A DNA stretch of 64,000 nt, taken from assembly GCA_043774925.1 (NCBI GenBank), contig JAYVSZ010000003.1:32477-96476 (forward strand), written 5' to 3'. The position numbers and the translations under genes were made by a program. Shown here piece after piece: positions 45,177-53,154 of this stretch (its first letter is position 1; the number at the start of each line of letters is the position of its first letter). The notes under the pieces are model-generated. The model saw only the letters and a program-made list of their open reading frames with translations, had not been told where the DNA came from and did not search any database. The stretch is from JAYVSZ01 sp043774925 (GTDB lineage: Bacteria > Pseudomonadota > Gammaproteobacteria > Burkholderiales > Methylophilaceae).

Positions 45177-45539
45177 TTATTTTTTGTCAGCGTGGCAAGA
45201 ACCTTCTTTGCCTTTCATGTCGCCGTGGCAAGTACCTTCTTTCATTTTGTCAGCAGCATCTGCTTTTCCCATCTCAGCCTTCATCTCGGCGCTGCATTTG
45301 CCTTCAGCACTGCATTTACCTTCAGTCGCTTTTTCTTCCATCATTTTCTTTTTGTTTGCGCCGCATTTGCCTGTACCACATTTCCCGTCTTTCATTTTGC
45401 CAGCGTCGGCCACTTGGTAGCCGCTAGAGAGTGATTTAATCGCAAATGGGTTCTCGCCAGTAGCAAAAGCTGCTGTGCCAACTGAGAGTAAAAATACGCC
45501 ACTTACGGCTAATGCGATTGATTTATTTGATGTTTTCAT
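45177..45539 (-). CDS. Secreted cysteine-rich RiPP precursor (bufferin/HvfA-like)
   Basis: A 120-residue precursor. Residues 1-26 are a Sec signal peptide cut after A-F-A. The mature part is rich in Lys, Glu, Met and Gly and has six cysteines at 54, 59, 76, 82, 104 and 115. Contexts are DGKCG, TGKCG, EGKCS (twice), EGTCH and EGSCH, which resemble the EGKCG motifs of described MNIO substrates, with two His-containing variants at the end. AAGGAA precedes the start. Likely role: a periplasmic copper- or other metal-binding modified peptide. The metal is inference. Confidence 0.85.
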   Translation of the reverse strand: MKTSNKSIALAVSGVFLLSVGTAAFATGENPFAIKSLSSGYQVADAGKMKDGKCGTGKCGANKKKMMEEKATEGKCSAEGKCSAEMKAEMGKADAADKMKEGTCHGDMKGKEGSCHADKK

Positions 45540-45586
45540 GACTTTTCCTTAATAATTTAAATTGTGCCAATTGCGATGCGCGTCAA

Positions 45587-45826
45587 TTATTCCATTGATT
45601 TTGCAATGCGTGCTTTAGTTGCAGATGGTAGCGTAATGTTCGTATCGTTTTCAGCCGCTTCGCTCATGCTTTTTAAAGCAACGCGCAAGGTTTGTAATTG
45701 TTGACGAAAGCGTAAGCAATATTTGCATATAAATAGATGCAAGCGCAATGCAAAACGTTCATTCCAAGACAATTTACGGTCTAGCGATTGAGAAATAATT
45801 TGGCTAGCTTGCTTACAAGTTAACAT
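45587..45826 (-). CDS. Small zinc-binding anti-sigma factor (zf-HC2)
   Basis: A 79-residue protein with the ZAS pattern HxxxCxxC (HLFICKYC, residues about 30-37) plus an early Cys (MLTCKQA). No membrane segment is present, so it is a soluble anti-sigma factor, probably redox- or metal-responsive through its zinc site. It follows the ECF sigma gene by 16 bases, the usual arrangement for a sigma/anti-sigma pair. Confidence 0.85.
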   Translation of the reverse strand: MLTCKQASQIISQSLDRKLSWNERFALRLHLFICKYCLRFRQQLQTLRVALKSMSEAAENDTNITLPSATKARIAKSME

Positions 45827-45842
45827 TTTGTTTCAAGCTCCT

Positions 45843-46397
45843 TTAGTTGGTTAGCCAGTTGATTTCTAAACATTTTCTAATGCCCATCCGGGCTCTATAC
45901 AACATCACCCAAGCATTGGTCGTGGTGATATTCAGTTCCTTACAAATTTCTTCGTTGTCGGTTTCTTGCACATCGCGCAGCATAAATAAGGCGGCGAGTT
46001 TTTTGGGCAGTTTGTCCATGCAGGTTTGCAACACGGCCAAAAATTGCTTTTGTTCTAGCGCATTATCGGGCATATCCCAAGCTTGCGGTTTATCCGCCCA
46101 ATGGCCTGTGTCGTCAAAAAAATCATCCATATTGCCATCTTCGTCATTCATCAAATTCGAAGCCGCCACTTCGCGCACGCTTTTACGTATCACGTCGATT
46201 ATTTTGTGTTTTAAAATGCCAGTGAGCCAAGTGCGAGGGCTGGATTGTTCGGCAAACTTGGGGCTTTTAATGGCGGCAATAAATGTTTCTTGCACCACAT
46301 CTTCGGCTTGGTGCGGGTCACGCAGCCTTGCCAGCGCGAAGCGATACAAGTAATCGCCATGTTCATTTAACCAATCGTGCGCGTTTTTAGTTGTCAT
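45843..46397 (-). CDS. ECF RNA polymerase sigma factor
   Basis: A 184-residue extracytoplasmic-function sigma factor. Region 2 covers about residues 10-80 (YLYRFALARLRDPHQAEDVVQET, shortened here) and region 4 about 125-180 (LPKKLAALFMLRDV...NAWVMLYRARMGIRKCL), separated by an acidic linker. It sits directly after the DUF1841 gene with no gap (TAAATG) and before its anti-sigma factor and the RiPP genes, so it most likely drives the latter. Confidence 0.92.
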   Translation of the reverse strand: MTTKNAHDWLNEHGDYLYRFALARLRDPHQAEDVVQETFIAAIKSPKFAEQSSPRTWLTGILKHKIIDVIRKSVREVAASNLMNDEDGNMDDFFDDTGHWADKPQAWDMPDNALEQKQFLAVLQTCMDKLPKKLAALFMLRDVQETDNEEICKELNITTTNAWVMLYRARMGIRKCLEINWLTN

Positions 46398-46832
46398 TTA
46401 CGTTGCCTTTTGTTGCAGCAATTGTAGATAGTGTTCGGCGTCAAGTCCAGCATTGTTGCGCTGTGCCAGCCAAATAGTTTCTGCTAGGCATTCTAGAACA
46501 TCGTGCTGAGCCGCATGTTCCTCTTGGTGCTTTAATTTCAGTTTCTCGTAAATGCCCGCAATGCCAATCGGCTGATTAATGCTAATTTGCTCGAGAATGG
46601 AAAGGTGCAAACTCATGTGTAAAAATGGGTTGGTTTCGCCAAGCTCTGGAAAATATTCTTGATGCTTAAATTGCGCTGGTTTATCCAAAATGGCATGATA
46701 TTCGGGGTGTATGAGCATCACGCCTACGCCGATTTTCTCTAAATCGGTGAGCGTTTGCTGCGCTTTGAACTTTGTCCAAGCATCAAAAAAGAATGCGCGC
46801 ACTTCGTCGCGAGATGGGTTAAATAAAGCCAT
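46398..46832 (-). CDS. DUF1841 family protein
   Basis: A 144-residue, largely helical protein resembling DUF1841 (FNPSRDEVRAFFFDAW near the start; HPEYHAIL and HMSLHLSILEQI in the middle). The several conserved His residues could bind a metal. No function is known. It overlaps the FIST gene by one base (TAATG) and touches the sigma gene, linking the housekeeping train to the RiPP module. Confidence 0.8.
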   Translation of the reverse strand: MALFNPSRDEVRAFFFDAWTKFKAQQTLTDLEKIGVGVMLIHPEYHAILDKPAQFKHQEYFPELGETNPFLHMSLHLSILEQISINQPIGIAGIYEKLKLKHQEEHAAQHDVLECLAETIWLAQRNNAGLDAEHYLQLLQQKAT

Positions 46833-47935
46833 TAGCTGGGTTCTTTCTCTGCAAAAAGCGCGAGTACAGCGGAATACTCTAACATTTCGTTTTTGCCTTG
46901 AATGGGCGCGATTTCGCCATTGCCGTAAAACCCAATCATGGGCAATTTTGGAAACATGGCTTTAAGTAGCGCTAAATCTTGGTCGCCACCATCATAAAAA
47001 TAGGGGCCGCGACCTAAGCCAGAAAATAACAGCGCAAATGCGGGTTCGGATGTGAGTTGTTGTTTCAATTCGCTAGCGGTTTTTACAATATCAATCTGCG
47101 CTGCATCCACGTCGCGCACCGCCCAGCTTAGCCAATCGCCTTCTTTTAGCGCCTTGGTAAGTGTCACAGAATCGTCTTTTTCATTGGCGCTAATAATGGA
47201 GGCGATGTTGTAATCGCCGCGTTCTAACTGCGTAGCTTTGCTGGCGTACATAGCGACGAGTTGATGGTAAGGCGGCGGCGTTTTTGATTGTTTTTGCCAT
47301 GCGGCCATCAGGCTAGGAAGCGCATGGATATTGGCAATTGAGCACACATCATAGCGGTTAGTTTGCGTGATTTTTTGTGCTTTAGAAATGCGCTTTAAGC
47401 CATGCGAAGCGGCAACCGCAACTTGCGCCTTGTTGATGACAAGTTCGCAATAGCCTTGCGTGGCTCCTTTGCCATTTTGCCAAACTGAAAATGGCCCGTG
47501 ACCAGTCGCGTCGCCAGAAACGCCACCGAATCGCGCGACTGGCTTGTTTGATATGGCCTTGTTCAGCCAAGTGCTATTGATCGCGTTGGGGGCAGCCAAA
47601 GTGAGAATCAGCTGCGCATTGCTGTCGCCATCAGCCAAGGTAATATTCACGTCATCGCTAAACACCATGGCGGCGGCCGCGGCGCCGTCTAGCACCCAAT
47701 CTTCCTCAGTGAAAATGCCGCTTGCTGAGCAGCCGATAATTTGCGTGCAACGGGCGGCCTTGGCGGCAGCTTTAATGGCCGATTGTGGATCAGCCGCGAA
47801 TTCGGAGGTTAAAAACAGCAGCACGCTGGAAGGCGCATGGATATTGGCTTTCGCCATAGCGGCTTGCACCGCTTGTGCGGCCAGTTCCCGCTTGGCGCTT
47901 GACCCTGTGGCCAGTCCCGTCGCGACTTTCATCAT
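46832..47935 (-). CDS. FIST domain protein
   Basis: A 367-residue protein with FIST N and FIST C domains, a small-ligand (amino-acid-like) sensing module, here without attached kinase, methyl-accepting or diguanylate domains. The motif IIGCSASGIF is typical. It overlaps nth by 4 bases and the DUF1841 gene by one base. It contains two in-frame copies of the ANIHA 15-mer, more than any other gene in the window. Confidence 0.88.
   Translation of the reverse strand: MMKVATGLATGSSAKRELAAQAVQAAMAKANIHAPSSVLLFLTSEFAADPQSAIKAAAKAARCTQIIGCSASGIFTEEDWVLDGAAAAAMVFSDDVNITLADGDSNAQLILTLAAPNAINSTWLNKAISNKPVARFGGVSGDATGHGPFSVWQNGKGATQGYCELVINKAQVAVAASHGLKRISKAQKITQTNRYDVCSIANIHALPSLMAAWQKQSKTPPPYHQLVAMYASKATQLERGDYNIASIISANEKDDSVTLTKALKEGDWLSWAVRDVDAAQIDIVKTASELKQQLTSEPAFALLFSGLGRGPYFYDGGDQDLALLKAMFPKLPMIGFYGNGEIAPIQGKNEMLEYSAVLALFAEKEPS
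47321..47335 (-). repeat. 15-mer repeat GCCAATATCCATGCG, copy 2 (in FIST gene)
   Basis: Exact copy, sense to the FIST gene, translated as Ala-Asn-Ile-His-Ala followed by Leu-Pro-Ser. Confidence 0.8.
47834..47848 (-). repeat. 15-mer repeat GCCAATATCCATGCG, copy 3 (in FIST gene)
   Basis: Second exact copy in the same gene, about 513 bases upstream in coding order, again translated as Ala-Asn-Ile-His-Ala, followed by Pro-Ser-Ser. Confidence 0.8.
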
Positions 47936-48654
47936 TTTTCACCAACCATGCTTTTTCTGGTCATGGCCTCGCCAGTCATGCTATTTTTGGTCATGGCCTC
48001 ACCGGCCATTAAATGCACTTTTGGAATCGCTTTGGCTTTGTATTCGCACAAGTCAAAAATGCAACATTCCCCGCATTTTGGCGCGCGCGCGGTGCAAGTG
48101 TAGCGCCCATGCAGAATCAGCAAATGATGTGCATCTTGCATAAATTCGGGCGGAATCGTTTTAAGATACTTTTGCTCAACGGCGAGTACATTTTTGCCAG
48201 TCGCAAGTTTAATGCGATTGCCCAATCGAAATAAATGCGTATCCACAGCGATGGTTGGCTGCCCAAATGCAGTGTTTAAAATCACATTCGCCGTTTTGCG
48301 CCCCACACCAGGCAAGGCTTCAAGCGCCGCTCTGCTATTGGGTACTAGACCATCATGCTGTTTAATCAACATCTCACAACAGGCAATCACATTCTTGCCT
48401 TTTGCATGATAAAGCCCGATGGTTTTGATGTAACTTTCTAGCCCAAGTAGGCCTAAATCAAAAATCGCTTGCGGCGTGTTGGCAACTTTGAACAGCTTGC
48501 GCGTGGCAATATTCACGCCCTTGTCGGTGGCTTGCGCGGACAAAATTACCGCGATTAAAAGCTCGAACGTGCTGTTGTGTTCAAGTTCTGTTGAAGGGTT
48601 AGGAATGGCGACGCTCAGACGCTTAAAAATCTCCAAGCGCTTATCCGCATTCAT
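47932..48654 (-). CDS. nth: Endonuclease III
   Basis: DNA glycosylase/AP lyase that removes oxidised pyrimidines. The 240-residue protein has the helix-hairpin-helix with LPGVGRKTANVIL and catalytic Lys, the DTHLFRLGNR segment with catalytic Asp, and the [4Fe-4S] loop C-x6-C-x2-C-x5-C. It is about 25 residues longer than usual because of a C-terminal tail made of a duplicated 10-residue unit (GEAMT...SM). It follows rsxE by 2 bases, the usual pairing of the Rsx complex and Nth. Confidence 0.95.
   Translation of the reverse strand: MNADKRLEIFKRLSVAIPNPSTELEHNSTFELLIAVILSAQATDKGVNIATRKLFKVANTPQAIFDLGLLGLESYIKTIGLYHAKGKNVIACCEMLIKQHDGLVPNSRAALEALPGVGRKTANVILNTAFGQPTIAVDTHLFRLGNRIKLATGKNVLAVEQKYLKTIPPEFMQDAHHLLILHGRYTCTARAPKCGECCIFDLCEYKAKAIPKVHLMAGEAMTKNSMTGEAMTRKSMVGEK
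47947..48006. repeat. Two 30-bp tandem units at the 3' end of nth
   Basis: Units 47947-47976 and 47977-48006 are alike at most positions (CATGCT...GGTCATGGCCTC...) and keep the reading frame, adding ten residues each to the C-terminus of endonuclease III. A partial third unit (CATTAAATG) may follow. Confidence 0.8.
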
Positions 48655-48656
48655 GC

Positions 48657-49331
48657 TTAATGTGCGGGCTTAAGCGAGCCGCTGGCAGAAGGTGTGATAT
48701 TGGATTTACGCTGCTCCGCCCAATTGCGCGCGGCGATTAAGCAACCCAAGCCAATAAATGCGCCTGGGGGCAAAATGGCCAGCAAAAAGCCGTGATAATC
48801 AGGGATGAGGTGCAGCACCATGCCTTTGGCTTGTGGCGCGATCAACTCGATGCCAGAAAACAAGGTGCCCTTGCCAATAATCTCACGAATGCCACCAAGC
48901 AAGGCCAGCACACACGCCAAGCCCATGCCCATCATAAAACCATCTAACGCAGATGGCAGCGTCGGATTTTTAGCCGCAAATGATTCCACTCGCGCCAGCA
49001 CAATGCAGTTGGTGACGATAAGCGGAATAAAAATGCCCAGCACCGCGTGTAGCGGGTGTAAAAAGGCATTCATGCTCAAATCAATCATTGTCACCAGCGC
49101 GGCGATTATTAAGATAAACACGGGGTTACGGATTTCTTTTGGCACATAACTACGCACAGGTGAAACCGCGGCGTTGCTGATTCCCATGACAACGGCCGTC
49201 GCCAAGCCAAGCGAGAAGCCATTCACCAAGCTAGTGGTCATTGCCAGCGTTGGGCACAAGCCAAGCAGCTGCACCACGCCTGGGTTTTGCTTCCATAAAC
49301 CGTTTATGCTGATTTCTTTGTATTGATTCAT
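48657..49331 (-). CDS. rsxE: Electron transport complex subunit RsxE
   Basis: Inner-membrane subunit of the Rnf/Rsx ferredoxin: NAD oxidoreductase. The start at 49331 has GAGGTAAGGAA upstream and gives 224 residues; a longer in-frame start at 49373 would overlap rsxG. About six membrane helices and LLGLCPTLA near the N-terminus are typical. A C-terminal polar tail follows the last helix. It is followed closely by nth. Confidence 0.93.
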   Translation of the reverse strand: MNQYKEISINGLWKQNPGVVQLLGLCPTLAMTTSLVNGFSLGLATAVVMGISNAAVSPVRSYVPKEIRNPVFILIIAALVTMIDLSMNAFLHPLHAVLGIFIPLIVTNCIVLARVESFAAKNPTLPSALDGFMMGMGLACVLALLGGIREIIGKGTLFSGIELIAPQAKGMVLHLIPDYHGFLLAILPPGAFIGLGCLIAARNWAEQRKSNITPSASGSLKPAH

Positions 49332-49341
49332 TTCCTTACCT

Positions 49342-49974
49342 CTATTTAAACAAGGCCTCTTTGTTTGCTGCAAAATATTGCAATGCCTTATGCACTGCTT
49401 TTACCACCGCGCGCGGCGTAATGGTGGCGCCCGACATGTAGTCAAATTGGCCACCATCTTTCTTCACCGCCCATTTTGTTTCGCTTGTCTTTTCGAGTGA
49501 TTCGCCGTTAAAAAGTTTAATCCAATTGCCCTTTAAGATGTCGATATAATCACCCAAACCTGGTGTTTCTTTGTGCTTCAGCACGCGCACACCCGCAATG
49601 CTGCCGTCATATTTAATCGCAATCAACAGCTTGATGTCGCCCGCGTAACCATCATGCGCTAGTGCTTCTAAAATAATCGCTGTAGGCTTGTTATCAATGC
49701 GTGCGCGATTGGCAATAATTGGCAGTCTATTGCCCAGCAACTCGTTTGGCGCAATGCTAATACTGTCTTTCAGTATATTATTGTTGTGCCAATTCTCAGG
49801 CAGAATTTCGCTAAACAAAGCCATACGCACTTTGGCCTCGCTTATTTCAATGGGCACTTTAGTTACGACATGCGTATAAGCGAGCAATAGCGTATAAGCC
49901 AAAGCAAAGCCAATGAGTATGCCCGCGGTTTTACTGGCGTGTTTGACGATGGTTTCAGGCATTGGTAAATCCAA
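49342..49974 (-). CDS. rsxG: Electron transport complex subunit RsxG
   Basis: Peripheral subunit with a covalent FMN. The 210-residue protein has one N-terminal membrane span (about residues 17-37) and a periplasmic FMN-binding domain with the SGATITP motif, in which the threonine carries the flavin phosphoester. An in-frame Met at residue 5 is an alternative start. The 114-base gap upstream to rsxD is unusual within this operon and contains a repeat-like sequence. Confidence 0.93.
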   Translation of the reverse strand: MDLPMPETIVKHASKTAGILIGFALAYTLLLAYTHVVTKVPIEISEAKVRMALFSEILPENWHNNNILKDSISIAPNELLGNRLPIIANRARIDNKPTAIILEALAHDGYAGDIKLLIAIKYDGSIAGVRVLKHKETPGLGDYIDILKGNWIKLFNGESLEKTSETKWAVKKDGGQFDYMSGATITPRAVVKAVHKALQYFAANKEALFK

Positions 49975-50088
49975 AAATTAAAACTGCAAAGCAAGACAAG
50001 GCGCGCGATAAAAAATTGACCGACACATATGTTGGGTATATGTGAGGAGAGTTTTTTTGAAGCGCAACGAAGTATTGAGAAGCAAGTT
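49975..50088. other. Repeat-like spacer between rsxD and rsxG
   Basis: A 114-base non-coding stretch in an otherwise tight operon. It contains an ACATATG...CATATGT-like imperfect palindrome (ACACATATGTTGGGTATATGTG) and a purine-rich GAGGAGAG run. Its style is like short intergenic repeats common in betaproteobacteria, but no second copy lies in this window. Confidence 0.35.
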
Positions 50089-51108
50089 TCATTTTTGATG
50101 GCCGAATACGCGAGGCTGGGTGGAGGCATCCAACAAAGGCACACAAATATTCATAAAAATCACTGCAAACGCCACGCCGTCAGGGTAGCCGCCATACACG
50201 CGGATTAAATAGGTGATAATGCCAATGCCCGCGGCAAAATAAAGCTTAGCTTTTGGCGTGGTTGGCCCGCTAACGGGGTCAGTGATGATGAAGAACGCCG
50301 CCAACATGCTCGCGCCGCTAAATAAATGAAATAGCGGGTTAGCAAAATGCGCTGGGTTTACCAGCCAAAACACGCCAGAAATCAACGCCAGCGCGCCTAA
50401 GAAAGCCAAGGGCAAATGCCAGCTAATGATTTTTTGCTGCCATAAATATAAGCCGCCCAACAAATATGCACCTGTTACATATTCGCCGCCCTTGCCGCCT
50501 AGCGCGCCAAATATTGGCGCTTGCGTGATGCTGGCAAGGTCGTGTTTTAAGGTGAGTTGCGTTTTCAGGTAATCCAAAGGCGTGGCTGAAGTCACCGCGT
50601 CTATTTTCACTTGATCTGGCAGCAAGCTGCCAAAAATGTAATGTAATTGATCGGCAAAACTCAGTTTATATTGCGCCAATTGCAATGCTGCTGGCCATTT
50701 GGTCATTAACACGGGGAATGAAATCAGCAACACCGCATAGCCAATCATGGCGGGATTAAAGGGATTGTAGCCTAGGCCGCCGTAGAGTTGCTTGGCAATG
50801 ACAATCGCGAATAAAGTGCCGACCACAATCAACCACCAAGGCGCCAGCGGCGGAATGGCCAGCGCCAACAACCATGCGGTCACTACAGCGCTGAAATCCA
50901 GCAAAAACGGCTGAACTGGCCGCTTGCGAATTTTCAGCATCACTGCCTCCGCAGCCAATGCCGTTGCGCTTGCCAGCGCGATGGTCACCAGTACGCCGCC
51001 GCCAAACACCCAGACGTAGGCGATGATGCCAGGCACGAGTGCCAGCAACACTTTGAACATGATGCTAGCAACAGAAGGGGCTTCTGAAATATAGGGTGAG
51101 CGGTTCAT
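50089..51108 (-). CDS. rsxD: Electron transport complex subunit RsxD
   Basis: Polytopic subunit with covalent FMN. The 339-residue protein has about nine helices and the flavinylation motif SATPL (in DAVTSATPLDYLK), where the Thr receives FMN. The N-terminal NRSPYISEAPSV segment is characteristic of RsxD/RnfD. It is separated from rsxC by 147 bases holding a 71-base repeat. Confidence 0.94.
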   Translation of the reverse strand: MNRSPYISEAPSVASIMFKVLLALVPGIIAYVWVFGGGVLVTIALASATALAAEAVMLKIRKRPVQPFLLDFSAVVTAWLLALAIPPLAPWWLIVVGTLFAIVIAKQLYGGLGYNPFNPAMIGYAVLLISFPVLMTKWPAALQLAQYKLSFADQLHYIFGSLLPDQVKIDAVTSATPLDYLKTQLTLKHDLASITQAPIFGALGGKGGEYVTGAYLLGGLYLWQQKIISWHLPLAFLGALALISGVFWLVNPAHFANPLFHLFSGASMLAAFFIITDPVSGPTTPKAKLYFAAGIGIITYLIRVYGGYPDGVAFAVIFMNICVPLLDASTQPRVFGHQK

Positions 51109-51136
51109 TAAAAAATCACCTTTTTGTTAAATCGCG

Positions 51137-51207
51137 GCGTTGCGCAGTGCTCGAAATCCTCATGTACAACGGCGTACATTCCGGCTTCTGCGCGCTGTGC
51201 GCCTGGC
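51137..51207. repeat. 71-bp intergenic repeat, copy B (rsxC-rsxD gap)
   Basis: Gap-free near-copy of 11584-11654, in the same plus-strand orientation, although the neighbouring genes here run leftward. The CATGTAC/GTACATT hyphenated palindrome and GC-rich ends are conserved. Confidence 0.75.
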
Positions 51208-51255
51208 GCTTTAGCCAAAAATATTGATTTTTCTTCAACTTTTAAAAACATATAA

Positions 51256-53136
51256 TTAATCTTTATTTTCATTAAGTTTAGAGGCTTCAGCAGCGGCTTT
51301 TGCTGCCTTGGCGCGTGCGATTGCAGCGGCGATTTTGGCTTGCTTTTCTTGATTTATAGCATTTTCGTCGGTCACAATGCCAACACTGGCGCGGCGTGCG
51401 TCGATTTCAGCGATTTCAGCTTTTACTTCGGCTGGCGCATCGCTGACGTTTTTAGGCGCATTGCCAGCTGCCGCTTTAGCTGCTTTGGCACGTTCAATCG
51501 CCGCGGCAATCACCGCTTGTTTGGCGGCTTTTGCAGCGTCATCATTTGTTGCAGGTGCATCGCCAGCACCCGCATGGATATTGGCTCCAAGGGCATTAGT
51601 AATGACATCTTTATTTGCGTTTTCTAATGCTTTTTTCGCTACATCCTCTTTGCCCGCAGCCGCGCGCTCGGCATGTTTTTGCGCACGTTCTGTTTTTTCG
51701 CGCTCGATGCGCGCCAATCTAAAATCGTTGCGCTCGCGCGCAATATCGGCGGCCTCTTTGGCTTTATCAATCGCGATAATTTCGCTTTTTGCGTAGCGAT
51801 AATATTGCACCAGCGGAATATCGCTGGGGCATACATAGCTGCAAGCGCCGCATTCAATGCAATCAAATAAATCGTAATCGCGCGCTTTTTCGAAATTATC
51901 GGCTTTGGCAAACCAGTACAAATCCTGTGGTTGCAGATTCACTGGGCAGGCATCGGCGCAGCGCGCACAGCGGATGCACGGCATGGCAGGCGGCGGCGGC
52001 GCAAACAAATTGGGCGAAGCCGCAATAATGCAGTTTGCGGCCTTAGTAATCGGCACGTCATCCCTTGGTAAATCAAAGCCCATCATCGGCCCACCCATGA
52101 TGTAGTGCGTGGTTTCAGGCTTGGTGCCACCTGCCGCAGCCACTAAATGCGTCAATGGCGTACCAAATAATACGTCGAAATTTTGCGGTTTTTGCACGTT
52201 GCCAGTCATCGAGATAATGCGGCTAATCGACGGCTCGCCAAAATCAAAATAGCGGTGCAGCGCCAGCACGGTCGCCACGTTGAATACTTGCAAACCTGCT
52301 TCAGTGGTGCGTTTATCAAACGGAATTTCGATGCCCAGCACCAAATGCACCAGCCGACGCGCGTCGCCGCTGGGATAAAGTGTGGGCACAACTTTCACTT
52401 GCATGGCACTCGTCACTGCCGCTTGCATGGTAACCTTATTAACTGCGGCTTCCATAGCCTTCGTGGCTTCTGGCTTGTTATCTTCGATGCCGATAATCAC
52501 TTTTTCTGCGCCTAGCAAATACTGCGCAACTTCGATGCCTTTGACGATTTCAGCCGCTCGCTCGCGCATCAGCATGTCGTCGCAGGTGATGTAAGGCTCG
52601 CATTCGGCGGCGTTAATCACCAAAGTATGTACGCCACTTTTACCATCGGCGCGCAGTTTTACTTGCGTCGGAAAGGTTGCGCCACCAAGGCCAACGATGC
52701 CAGAAAGGCGCAAACTGGCGACTAACACTTTTCTGTCCGTATTGCGCCAGTCCGTTGGTTTGCGTGCAATCCATGCATCTTTGCCGTCGGGCGTAATCGT
52801 AATGCAGCGGTCTGGCAGGCCAGAAGGATGCGGAATAATCGCGTCATCAATTGCGGAAATCGTGCCGCTTGTGGTTGCGTGAATGGCTGCAGACACCGTG
52901 CCTTCTGCCTCGGCGATGAGTTGACCTTTTAATACTTTATCGCCAACGGCGACTTTTACTTTTGGAATATTGCCGACGTGTTGGCGTAGCGGCAGTACGA
53001 TTTTAGCGGGCAAGGACAATTGGCCAATTGGCAATTGTGTCGATTGCGCCTTGTTTTCAGGCGGGTGTACGCCGCCGTGGAATTTGAAAATTCCAGTTTT
53101 TTTGATGCGTCCAGTAAAGTTAACTAATGCGTTCAT
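51256..53136 (-). CDS. rsxC: Electron transport complex subunit RsxC
   Basis: NADH/ferredoxin-linked peripheral subunit. The 626-residue protein has the N-terminal barrel-like domain, the FMN/NADH-binding domain (GIVGLGGATFPTQVK, NAAECEPYIT), and two [4Fe-4S] motifs (CIRCARCADACP and CIECGACSYVCP). About 160 C-terminal residues are Ala/Lys-rich with repeated ERAKAAKAAA and IARAKAAKAAA units, a helical tail common but variable in length in RsxC. It contains one in-frame copy of the ANIHA 15-mer within this tail region. Confidence 0.95.
   Translation of the reverse strand: MNALVNFTGRIKKTGIFKFHGGVHPPENKAQSTQLPIGQLSLPAKIVLPLRQHVGNIPKVKVAVGDKVLKGQLIAEAEGTVSAAIHATTSGTISAIDDAIIPHPSGLPDRCITITPDGKDAWIARKPTDWRNTDRKVLVASLRLSGIVGLGGATFPTQVKLRADGKSGVHTLVINAAECEPYITCDDMLMRERAAEIVKGIEVAQYLLGAEKVIIGIEDNKPEATKAMEAAVNKVTMQAAVTSAMQVKVVPTLYPSGDARRLVHLVLGIEIPFDKRTTEAGLQVFNVATVLALHRYFDFGEPSISRIISMTGNVQKPQNFDVLFGTPLTHLVAAAGGTKPETTHYIMGGPMMGFDLPRDDVPITKAANCIIAASPNLFAPPPPAMPCIRCARCADACPVNLQPQDLYWFAKADNFEKARDYDLFDCIECGACSYVCPSDIPLVQYYRYAKSEIIAIDKAKEAADIARERNDFRLARIEREKTERAQKHAERAAAGKEDVAKKALENANKDVITNALGANIHAGAGDAPATNDDAAKAAKQAVIAAAIERAKAAKAAAGNAPKNVSDAPAEVKAEIAEIDARRASVGIVTDENAINQEKQAKIAAAIARAKAAKAAAEASKLNENKD
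51571..51585 (-). repeat. 15-mer repeat GCCAATATCCATGCG, copy 4 (in rsxC tail)
   Basis: Exact copy translated as Ala-Asn-Ile-His-Ala in the low-complexity tail of RsxC, preceded by CTTGGA and followed by GGTGCTGGCGAT, so the protein reads LGANIHAGAGD. Confidence 0.8.
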
Positions 53137-53154
53137 GATTTCTATTTTTTATGA

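Noticed and set aside
45143..45434. Three overlapping rightward open frames opposite the RiPP precursor
   Set aside because: They are antisense shadows of a Lys/Glu/Cys-rich coding sequence; they have no ribosome-binding site and resemble nothing.
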